Assembly: GCA_002309675.1 (NCBI GenBank)
Contig: DBXX01000064.1
Span: forward strand, 1-7,039
Reading direction: 5' to 3'
From: Lachnospiraceae bacterium UBA1201
GTDB taxonomy: Bacteria; Bacillota; Clostridia; Lachnospirales; Lachnospiraceae
Length of the DNA: 7,039 nucleotides
The notes below the pieces were generated by a model, which was not told where the DNA came from, did not search any database, and saw only the letters and a program-made list of their open reading frames with translations. A program made the position numbers and the translations under genes. Within the stretch, counting starts at the first letter, position 1. Every line of letters begins with the position of its first letter. Positions 1 through 5,643 of this stretch are shown piece after piece.

Positions 1-534
1 ATTTGTGACTTTGGTACTTCCATTAACTCGGGTGCCACCGGACTTCGCGGTATACCATCCCTGGAAAGTATAACCGGTTTTCGTGGGGTTCGGTAGCGAT
101 CCATACGAACCTCCTACCGGAACATATACATATGGAGGACTGACAGTACCGCCGTTAGGATCCAAAGTTACTTTTACGGTCGGAGCTCCATTTTGTGTAA
201 CACGCAGTGTCCAGAGTTTAGTTCCGTCGCGAAATACAACATCACTTCTTCTGGAGGAAGTAGACGTATTTCTCGATACGTTCAGTGTAAACTTGGAACC
301 ACTTTTAGTGCATGAGATCCAGGTCGGTTTGCCCTGTAAAGCGACACTGGTGTAAGCACCGGATAAAGTGACACTGATGGTCTCTCCGCTATACGCCACA
401 GTCTGGCTTTTAGGTACACCCTGACTAATCGTTACGCTGGCTGCTTCTGCAACATTTGGTGTAAATAAAACCACCGCAAAAAACAACACGCAAAATGCCG
501 ACAAGATGCGAACATGTTTTGATAATGCTTTCAT
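1..534 (-). CDS. Secreted BACON / InlB B-repeat protein, N-terminal part (cut by window edge)
   Basis: This open frame of 178 codons runs off the left edge without a stop, so only the N-terminus is seen. The likely start is ATG at 534, preceded by AGGAGG (539-544) with a 4-nt gap. Residues 1-31 form a signal peptide: a basic n-region (KHVR), a hydrophobic core, and an A-E-A cleavage site near residue 31. Residues about 33-117 resemble a BACON domain: GKPTW, then a strand with SGSKFTL, RNTSTSSRRSD, and a closing TLRVTQNGAP. Residues 119-178 are the start of an InlB-type B-repeat (DPNGG, GYTFQGWYTAKSGGT). The N-terminus is clearly paralogous to the complete gene upstream at 847-3360. In such families these modules are extracellular beta-rich binding or stalk domains. 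Ligand and true length are unknown. An in-frame upstream ATG at 579 also exists but its ribosome site is badly spaced. Confidence 0.88.
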   Translation of the reverse strand, partial: MKALSKHVRILSAFCVLFFAVVLFTPNVAEAASVTISQGVPKSQTVAYSGETISVTLSGAYTSVALQGKPTWISCTKSGSKFTLNVSRNTSTSSRRSDVVFRDGTKLWTLRVTQNGAPTVKVTLDPNGGTVSPPYVYVPVGGSYGSLPNPTKTGYTFQGWYTAKSGGTRVNGSTKVTN

Positions 535-576
535 TATCCCTCCTAAAAATTGTTTTTTATTAATAGAATACACCCC

Positions 577-588
577 CATCCCCTCCTT
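577..588 (-). promoter_or_regulatory. Alternative upstream start with its own Shine-Dalgarno
   Basis: On the minus strand AAGGAGG (582-588) lies only 2 nt before an ATG (577-579) that is in frame with the repeat-protein start at 534. It would add 15 residues (MGVYSINKKQFLGGI) before the signal peptide. The 2-nt gap is too short for efficient initiation, and the start at 534 matches the paralogue better, so I prefer 534. Confidence 0.3.
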
Positions 589-605
589 CGTAGCGGCTCA
601 GAGCG

Positions 606-619
606 AACCGGATCCGGTT
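606..619. repeat. 14-bp perfect palindrome in leader
   Basis: AACCGGATCCGGTT is a perfect palindrome in the leader of the downstream repeat-protein gene, about 30 nt after the predicted transcription start. As DNA it could be an operator for a dimeric regulator. As RNA it could form only a 5-bp stem with a 4-nt loop. Function is inference. Confidence 0.4.
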
Positions 620-654
620 GTATATACTATTTCGAACCAATGCACACGAGCAAT

Positions 655-683
655 ATTATACCACAGGCCGAGTCATTTGGCAA
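655..683 (-). promoter_or_regulatory. Sigma-A type promoter of downstream repeat-protein gene
   Basis: On the minus strand TTGCCA (678-683, 5 of 6 to consensus) is followed after exactly 17 bp by TATAAT (655-660, perfect). Transcription should start near 648, giving a leader of about 113 nt before the ATG at 534. The -35 box begins only a few bases after the terminator of the preceding gene. Confidence 0.8.
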
Positions 684-722
684 GTATAAAAGACCCGGAC
701 CTCAAAATGAGGTCCGGGTCTT
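684..722 (-). terminator. Intrinsic terminator of the large repeat-protein gene
   Basis: A perfect 14-bp stem (690-703 with 709-722) encloses the 5-nt loop at 704-708. On the minus strand it is followed by a short T-rich tract (CTTTTATACTT). It lies about 125 nt after the stop codon at 847 and just before the next promoter. The plus strand lacks a T tract, so the minus direction is the likely one. Confidence 0.85.
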
Positions 723-846
723 CGATAAAATAAGATCTTTAAATTCTTCTTACTACAACAATCCTTTCCGGTGTCCGAGCATTATCCGTAGAAAGATTGT
801 GGTTTGTCATAAAAGATGACGTAAATGCCTTGGATATGGTAATTCT

Positions 847-3360
847 TTACACTTTTTGAAGATGTTTACCCTTTATTCGAGTGATTTTTGCATACTTACT
901 CTTGTTGGTAGAAGTCTTTCCGGAAGAAACACTGAGGTTCGCCTCTTGTCCTTTCGTCCATTCTATTGTGGAATGGAAAATTCCGCAGGCCTCGAAAGGA
1001 GTTGCATATCCGTAAGGAACTAAATAAGCTAATTCTCCAACACGGAGAGTGAAAAACCATTGTTTGGCTTGCCAATGCCCATCTTTGTAGAGGAAGTCAT
1101 AATGATCCTGCAAATAAAAATACAAATCCATTTTATACTTTGATCCATCATATGTACATGAGCCGGATACACCGTAAGAACCACCATGCATTGCAAAAAA
1201 GCCATTTAGATTTTTAAACCTGTCAAATGTAATACTGTTATTTGACGAGTCTACATCAACAAATGTGATTTCCTTTCCTTTGGTGAGGAACTTTTCCATA
1301 TTTCTCATCAAGGAGTTGGCAGTATTATTAAATGTTTCTGTTCCATAATCTCCATCATTCAGGAGGGGGAACGCATCAAATTCATACATTCCACCATTAC
1401 CGTAAAGATAATAATTGAATAATTCAGCGCCCTCTTTAGCCCCTAATGTGCCTACTAAATCAACACCCTTTAGTAAAACTCTGGCCCGAGCCCAGACGTC
1501 TTTTACGTATTCATCCCGTTCTAATCCTTTTTTGTTAAAGAGGGTCTTGTAGATGTTCCAATCGAAGGCCTTTTCATATCCCTCTTTCCCCTTTTCTTTC
1601 TCACGTTCAATGGATTTATTTCTTGGAACTCTAAATGGAGAATCCGACTTTTTGTACTGGGGGTTAGCCAAAAAGAATGCGTCAGGATTAACTACATAAT
1701 GAGCGTAAAGAGTAATAGAGGCATTTGGTACGATAGAATTCGCTGTGATCTTAGTACCACCAGTTTTGGCCGTATACCAGCCGTCGAAAATAAGATATTT
1801 GTTCGATGGTGTAGTTCCGGAAGGCAAACTGTTATATTTTGTTCCGATCTCATAATCTCTGTTCGGAACATTTCCATTTCCTCCGTTATTGTCGAACCGA
1901 ACCGACACCATGTTATATTTCCAGTGAGCATACAATGTGTGATTGGATGCGAAGTTAACGACACTGTTCTTAGTGATCTCGTCTCCACCTTTTTCAGCCG
2001 TAAACCAGCCTACAAATTTATAACCGTACTTCTTCGGTATGGGCAGGTCGCCGTATTTGCTGTCGTAAGTAACGTTTCTGGATGATACAGCCGATCCTCC
2101 GACACTGTTGAAAGAAAGTGTAAATACCTTTGCCTTATACTGTGCGTACAGAGTTTTGTTGTCAGCTGAAACGATCGAGTCTTTCGTGATCTTTGTACCG
2201 CCGGTTCTGGCTGTAAACCAACCGGCAAATCCATACCCTTTAGGACCGGTCGTGCCTGCCGGAAGGCTGCCGTATTTCTGCTCGACCGTGTAGCCCTTAT
2301 TCGGTACATCACCATAACCGCCGTTGTTATCAAAATGAACTGTGATCGAACCGCCCTTCCACTGTGCATAGAGGGTCTGCTTTGCTGCCTTTGTGAGTTT
2401 TGTAGATGATGTTACCTGAGTTCCTCCCTTTGCTGCGGTGAACCATCCTAAGAAGGTATAACCATCCCTGGACGGTGTTCTCAGTTCTCCATAGGTTCCA
2501 TTGTAAGCAACGTTACGGCTGGGGACAGAAGAGCCGCCCTGGCTGTCAAATGTAATCGTATAGGTCGCAGGTGTCCAATGTGCATACAAGGTATGCCCCA
2601 CTGCGGACGACATTTTCGTTTTTTCAGTCACCTGCTTGCCGCCGCTGGCTGCAGTAAACCAGCCTTTGAAGTTATAACCGGTCTTCTTCGGGGTTGTGAG
2701 TTTTCCGTAGTTTGTGCCGTAGGTCACGGTTTTTGATGAAACCTTAGATCCGCCGCGACTGTCGAATTTGACTGTGTAGGATTTATTTGTGTAGTGTGCG
2801 TACAGAACAGTGATCGAAGCCGAAACCTTACTCTTTTCGGTGATCTTCGTACCTCCACTCGGTTTTGTGTACCAACCGGCAAACTTCTTTCCGGTAGGTG
2901 GGGTGGATCCCGCAGGGAGCTTCCCGTAGGTTTTTCCAATCTTGTATGACTTATTCGGGACTTTTCCTTTGCCGCCGTTGTTGTTAAACTTCACGGTAAC
3001 GCTTGTGGGGGCGCCTTTCTGTGTGATACGCAGGGTGTAGGTCTTCTTTCCGTCAAGGATTACGATGTCACCCTTACGGGAGGAAGTCGACGTATTCTTC
3101 GAGGTTTTAAGCGTGTATTTCGAGCCGGAGCCGCTGCTGGTTACCCAGGACGGCTTGCCCATGAGCTTTGTGTTGGTGCCCGCTCCGGACAATGTCAGAT
3201 AGATGACCTCTCCGTTTTCCGACCCGGCGAATTCTTTCGTTTTATTCGCAGTAGCGGTCAGTTCAGCTGCCTCCACTACATTCGGAACGTACAGAATGAG
3301 CGCGACTAACAGTGCGCATAATAATCCCAGTGTGCTACGTTTGTGTAATGTTCCCTTCAT
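847..3360 (-). CDS. Secreted BACON domain / six InlB B-repeat protein with unknown C-terminal domain
   Basis: This is a complete gene of 837 codons from ATG at 3360. A GTG two codons earlier (3366) is only 3 nt from the AAGGAG site (3370-3375), while the ATG is 9 nt away, so the ATG is preferred. Residues 1-31 are a signal peptide ending V-E-A. Residues about 34-118 resemble a BACON domain (GKPSW, SGSKYTL, NTSTSSRKGD, TLRITQKGAP). Six InlB-type repeats follow at about 120-190, 194-262, 266-334, 338-408, 412-480 and 484-555, each with a G-W-F/Y-T core and ending LYAHW, LYAQW, LYAHY or LYAQY. A Lys/Glu-rich linker (about 580-598) leads to a C-terminal region I do not recognise. That region contains DHYDF (752-756), IEWTKGQ (799-805), the only two cysteines of the mature protein (735, 792), and a very basic tail. 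I see no LPXTG, SLH or other anchor. It is probably a secreted or loosely wall-bound binding protein. A role as adhesin or effector carrier is inference. Confidence 0.92.
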   Translation of the reverse strand: MKGTLHKRSTLGLLCALLVALILYVPNVVEAAELTATANKTKEFAGSENGEVIYLTLSGAGTNTKLMGKPSWVTSSGSGSKYTLKTSKNTSTSSRKGDIVILDGKKTYTLRITQKGAPTSVTVKFNNNGGKGKVPNKSYKIGKTYGKLPAGSTPPTGKKFAGWYTKPSGGTKITEKSKVSASITVLYAHYTNKSYTVKFDSRGGSKVSSKTVTYGTNYGKLTTPKKTGYNFKGWFTAASGGKQVTEKTKMSSAVGHTLYAHWTPATYTITFDSQGGSSVPSRNVAYNGTYGELRTPSRDGYTFLGWFTAAKGGTQVTSSTKLTKAAKQTLYAQWKGGSITVHFDNNGGYGDVPNKGYTVEQKYGSLPAGTTGPKGYGFAGWFTARTGGTKITKDSIVSADNKTLYAQYKAKVFTLSFNSVGGSAVSSRNVTYDSKYGDLPIPKKYGYKFVGWFTAEKGGDEITKNSVVNFASNHTLYAHWKYNMVSVRFDNNGGNGNVPNRDYEIGTKYNSLPSGTTPSNKYLIFDGWYTAKTGGTKITANSIVPNASITLYAHYVVNPDAFFLANPQYKKSDSPFRVPRNKSIEREKEKGKEGYEKAFDWNIYKTLFNKKGLERDEYVKDVWARARVLLKGVDLVGTLGAKEGAELFNYYLYGNGGMYEFDAFPLLNDGDYGTETFNNTANSLMRNMEKFLTKGKEITFVDVDSSNNSITFDRFKNLNGFFAMHGGSYGVSGSCTYDGSKYKMDLYFYLQDHYDFLYKDGHWQAKQWFFTLRVGELAYLVPYGYATPFEACGIFHSTIEWTKGQEANLSVSSGKTSTNKSKYAKITRIKGKHLQKV
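1696..3003 (-). repeat. Six tandem InlB-type B-repeats (coding), order A-B-B-A-B-A
   Basis: The repeat array inside the large secreted protein has units at 2791-3003, 2575-2781, 2359-2565, 2137-2349, 1921-2127 and 1696-1911. Type A units (first, fourth, sixth) have FNNNGG or FDNNGG, then VPN, then LP-G-T, and end in LYAHY or LYAQY. Type B units (second, third, fifth) have SxGG, then a VTY- or VAY-like strand, and end in LYAHW or LYAQW. The units are 69-72 residues long and clearly diverged at DNA level. Confidence 0.85.
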
Positions 3361-3481
3361 TTTCACTTTCTCCTTATTTTTGGGTTTTGTAGGTTTGTTC
3401 CGGCACTTCTCCCATTTTTCACCGCTGAGAAAATACCTGCCTTAGCGGATCGATATGCCTCTTTTCGTTCTCACTTCTACT
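3361..3481 (-). promoter_or_regulatory. Leader (5' UTR) of the large repeat-protein gene
   Basis: About 120 nt lie between the predicted transcription start and the ATG. The leader holds an imperfect inverted repeat (arms at 3422-3429 and 3441-3448) and, overlapping it, a second weaker complementarity involving TTCTC and GAGAA. AAGGAG at 3370-3375 is the ribosome binding site. I could not match it to a known riboswitch class. Confidence 0.45.
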
Positions 3482-3487
3482 GCCAGA

Positions 3488-3516
3488 ATTATAACACCGC
3501 AAAATCGGTTGCACAA
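3488..3516 (-). promoter_or_regulatory. Extended -10 promoter of the large repeat-protein gene
   Basis: On the minus strand TATAAT (3488-3493) is perfect and is preceded by TGT, giving an extended -10 (TGnTATAAT). A weak -35, TTGTGC (3511-3516, 3 of 6), lies 17 bp upstream. Transcription should begin near 3481. Confidence 0.75.
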
Positions 3517-3526
3517 GGTGCCCGCA

Positions 3527-3558
3527 TAAAAAAGGACCGCTCATTTTAAGCGGTCCTT
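3527..3558 (-). terminator. Intrinsic terminator of the HD-domain gene
   Basis: A perfect 10-bp stem (3532-3541 with 3549-3558) encloses a 7-nt loop. On the minus strand the stem is followed by a run of six T (TTTTTTATG). It starts 46 nt after the stop of the HD gene and precedes the next promoter by about 10 bp. Confidence 0.9.
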
Positions 3559-3603
3559 AAATATTTCACTGTTCTCTCCCTCCGGATATGCCAAAAAAGA
3601 TAA

Positions 3604-4296
3604 CTACATCAGTGTCTGTTCATTTACGATCAGGTGGAACTCCAGTTTCAGGAACGCGGCAGCCTTGCGGCACAGCAGCATCCGCTCCATGAAGATCTCG
3701 AAATACTCGCCGATCTCGCTGTATTTGGTATCGACCTCCAGCTTCAGATTGATGGCTGTACGCTCGTCATTGATCAGCAGTTTGGAACTCTTGACGGAAT
3801 AATTGACCCTGTCGTGTATATCATAATTCACGGGCGAATAATCCTGCACCCGGCTCCTTCTAACGTCCGATTTATCCGCCAGGATCAGCGCCGCGGCGAT
3901 CTCGCTCACCGGCACGCCGCTCCCCTCATCATGGTTTCCGATGGCCCGGATGATCGGGGCAATATCTGTCGCCGGGATTCCCATTTTATCCAGCAGGTAG
4001 AAGGCCATCACGGCCCCGGACTGGCTGTGGTCGATCCGGTTAACGATGTTCCCGATGTCGTGCATCCACGCGGCGGTCAGCGCCAGGTCGATCGTGTGGT
4101 CATCCGCCCCCATGGTATCCAGGATGTACGACGTCCGGTCAGCCACGACTCCGATATGTGCGAAGCTGTGCTCGGTATAGCCCAGCGCCTGCATCGACTT
4201 GTTCTGCTCCTCTATGTAAACGCTGATGTCCCGGTCGTGCCGCACCTTGGCGAACAGAGGGAAACGCGTCTCGTAATCCTGCATATGTCTGCTCAT
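3604..4296 (-). CDS. HD-superfamily metal-dependent phosphohydrolase
   Basis: The gene is complete, 230 residues, with ATG at 4296 and AAGGAG (4302-4307) 5 nt upstream. The HD signature is intact: H43/H47 in EHSFAH, H79-D80 in WMHDIGN, H90 in DHSQSG, H122 in GNHDEG, and D141 in ADKSDVRR. The extra histidines after the HD pair suggest more than one metal ion. HD proteins usually hydrolyse phosphate esters of nucleotides or cyclic nucleotides; the substrate here cannot be read from the sequence. From memory the GNHDEG...ADKSDVRRSR...DIHDRVNY pattern and the C-terminal EYFEIF-ERM-LCR segment belong to a conserved clostridial family of this length. There is no signal peptide or membrane segment, so it should be cytosolic. 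It is GC-richer than the genes on either side (37 of 60 at 4021-4080). It stands alone and ends at its own terminator; no convincing promoter was found upstream. Confidence 0.9.
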   Translation of the reverse strand: MSRHMQDYETRFPLFAKVRHDRDISVYIEEQNKSMQALGYTEHSFAHIGVVADRTSYILDTMGADDHTIDLALTAAWMHDIGNIVNRIDHSQSGAVMAFYLLDKMGIPATDIAPIIRAIGNHDEGSGVPVSEIAAALILADKSDVRRSRVQDYSPVNYDIHDRVNYSVKSSKLLINDERTAINLKLEVDTKYSEIGEYFEIFMERMLLCRKAAAFLKLEFHLIVNEQTLM

Positions 4297-4307
4297 GTTT
4301 TCTCCTT

Positions 4308-4435
4308 CTATTACTGCAACTTTTGCGTTCGCAAGCTATACTTCTGATGCGTTTTCATCTGCCAGGCTTAGTATCGAATACTCTTGATATCTGCACTTGG
4401 GCGTTGCTCAGCAGCCGCAAGACCGGCATCCCGGT
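4308..4435. other. Intergenic stretch without a supported gene
   Basis: This 128-bp stretch lies between the HD gene and the GNAT-like remnant. It carries the short near-palindromes TTGCG-TT-CGCAA (4323-4334) and AGTAT-CGA-ATACT (4370-4382). I see no consensus promoter, no terminator with a T tract, and no credible small gene. The HD gene promoter should lie here or upstream. Confidence 0.5.
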
Positions 4436-4666
4436 TCATCCCATGCTCTCTTCATCCAGCGACTTTCGCCCTGCGTAGGCCTTCTCCAGTTTATCCATGG
4501 AGACCTCATACGTATCTGCATCCTCGCCGATCTCTTCCTGATATCGGTCCAGACAATACAGGGAGATCCTTCTGCTTTTCGGATAATATCGGGGATAGAT
4601 GGCCTTTATCGTGATCTGTGTGATCTCACGAACCGTCTTTAAGTCTTCTTTATGTGCCGGTTTGAT
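4436..4666 (-). pseudogene. GNAT-acetyltransferase-like N-terminal remnant lacking a start codon
   Basis: A 76-codon open frame ends with TGA at 4436-4438. Its beginning, IKPAHKEDLKTV followed by REITQITIKAIYPRYYP, resembles the N-terminus of GNAT acetyltransferases (beta-1, then the helix and the I-Y-P-x-Y-Y-P motif). The later part (LYCLDRYQEEIGEDAD onward) fits less well, and at 76 residues it is about half a normal GNAT domain, with no acetyl-CoA binding motif (R/Q-x-x-G-x-G/A). No ATG, GTG or TTG occurs at the expected start. Instead an ATC (4664-4666) lies 9 nt after a perfect GGAGGAGGG (4676-4684). This looks like a gene that lost its start codon and C-terminal half. The GNAT assignment is from memory of the family and uncertain. 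Confidence 0.45.
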
Positions 4667-4675
4667 CCTCTTGAA

Positions 4676-4684
4676 CCCTCCTCC
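4676..4684 (-). promoter_or_regulatory. Orphan Shine-Dalgarno sequence GGAGGAGGG
   Basis: This is a very strong ribosome binding site on the minus strand, 9 nt before an in-frame ATC (4664-4666) at the head of the GNAT-like open frame. No standard start codon lies within reach of it in that frame. It marks where the gene once started. Confidence 0.55.
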
Positions 4685-4693
4685 GAAATGAAA

Positions 4694-5390
4694 TCACCAC
4701 AGAATGCCGTAACGTCCGTGGAAGTATAGCAAGGCTAAACCAAAACCAAGGATCACAAACAAATCAATATAAAACCGGATGCCCGGCTTTTTCTTCGTTC
4801 CATCGTCCGGAACTTCCTCTTCACCCGTTCCCTTTAAATCGGAGATCGTCATTTTTATCTCAAGCGCCAACATGCACAGGCTCAATATTCCCAAAGCCAA
4901 ACTGAATATGATCGCCGGTTTGGAATCCAAGAGAAGGTAACTTCCTTCCTCCAACGCCAAAGGCAGTACTGTACCATCCGCGCCGACGACCGGCAATTCA
5001 GCCCATTTCTCAATTAGCGTATTTTTAAGGTTTTTATCACCTGAAAACTCCACGGCGGTGATGTACACCATCCGGATCCTTAGCAACACCATTTGGAAAA
5101 TTCTCATCAAACCAGTGCTTTTTCGCACGCATAACGTAGACTTCGCCGCTATCTTTATCCAGTCCGAAACAGAAATACCCTATTCCATCCGGTACACTTC
5201 GTCTTCCCTTCGTATAATGCATGTAGTCAATGCCATCAAACGTCTTTACGATACAAACTTCATGTTTTCGGTCCGTATCCGCAAGCAGCAGATACGCGAC
5301 CCTCGCCGAATAGATGGATATAGCGATCGATATCGCGATGAAAATTATCCTTACCACGACCTTTTCCAGTATGTTCCAAGCTCTCGCCAT
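4694..5390 (-). pseudogene. Three-TM membrane protein gene, frameshifted
   Basis: Two overlapping minus-strand frames read as one protein broken by a frameshift. The first (5390 to 5037, 117 codons) starts at ATG with AAGGAG 9 nt upstream and has an N-terminal membrane helix (residues 11-36) and then a soluble part (KTFDGIDYMHY, GYFCFGLDKDSGEVYVMRAKKHWFDENF). It derails after KDPDGV into a basic tail. The second frame picks up as VYITAVEFSGDKN and continues through two further membrane helices (PAIIFSLALGILSLCMLALE and RFYIDLFVILGFGLALLYF), separated by an acidic/Lys-rich loop, to TGA at 4694. The shift lies at about 5060-5072, where loss of a TG dinucleotide in GGTGTAC or gain of one base would explain it. 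The restored product would be about 230 residues. The second frame has no good start of its own (GTG at 5128, no Shine-Dalgarno). I do not recognise the family. A sequencing error is possible. Confidence 0.65.
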
Positions 5391-5407
5391 AATTTACTAC
5401 TCCTTCA

Positions 5408-5605
5408 CTAATACATCCAGATCACACTGCGCTTCCCTTTATAGGCAACGATCCGCTCAGGTGCTCGGAAAAGAATGTCCGATGGTGGATCTCCCTGCCC
5501 ATCGTCTCCGTCCATTATAGCGTATATCCGGTGTTTTTTCCACCTGCATATGTCTTTCTCTGTAAAATCTGTGCTATAATACCTCTTGCCGTCTTCACGC
5601 GGCAT
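5408..5605 (-). CDS. Small hypothetical protein, probably 5'-truncated
   Basis: The open frame reaches a TGA at 5672-5674, but its only start candidates are TTG at 5656 (82 residues) and ATG at 5605 (65 residues, used here). Neither has a Shine-Dalgarno site. The product (MPREDGKRYYSTDF, then KKHRIYAIMDGDDGQGDPP, ending in KRSVIWMY) has normal composition but no family I recognise. Its stop lies 17 nt before the ATG of the membrane-protein gene and AAGGAG falls in that gap, so the two look operonic. The upstream end collides with the divergent MATE gene and its promoter. It may be the tail of a larger gene whose front has been lost. Confidence 0.4.
   Translation of the reverse strand: MPREDGKRYYSTDFTEKDICRWKKHRIYAIMDGDDGQGDPPSDILFRAPERIVAYKGKRSVIWMY
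5572..5580 (+). promoter_or_regulatory. Extended -10 promoter of the MATE gene
   Basis: TGCTATAAT is a perfect extended -10 (TGnTATAAT) on the plus strand. The -35 region at the right distance is poor, as is common for extended -10 promoters. Transcription should start near 5587, about 57 nt before the MATE start. It lies inside the doubtful minus-strand open frame at 5408-5656. Confidence 0.55.
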
Positions 5606-5643
5606 AAACAATATGACATAAAAGGTTTCAATGGTTTTACAAA

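Noticed and set aside
723..846. In-frame open stretch of 35 codons directly after the stop of the large repeat protein, suggesting stop read-through
   Set aside because: A stretch this short stays open by chance often enough, and there is no sign of a read-through context. The segment is a plausible 3' untranslated region up to the terminator.
1699..2085. Plus-strand open frame of 128 codons opposite the repeat array
   Set aside because: It is a shadow of the repeat-coding strand, without a ribosome site or a sensible product.
3361..3481. Known riboswitch (c-di-GMP or cobalamin type) in the leader of the large gene
   Set aside because: A few bases look similar, but the conserved core sequences of these classes are not present.
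3634..4347. Plus-strand open frame of 237 codons opposite the HD gene
   Set aside because: The HD gene has an intact motif set on the other strand. The antisense product has the His/Arg-rich character of a GC-rich shadow frame.
4384..4642. Plus-strand open frames of 76 and 81 codons in the decay zone
   Set aside because: No ribosome site; the minus strand holds the more protein-like GNAT remnant.
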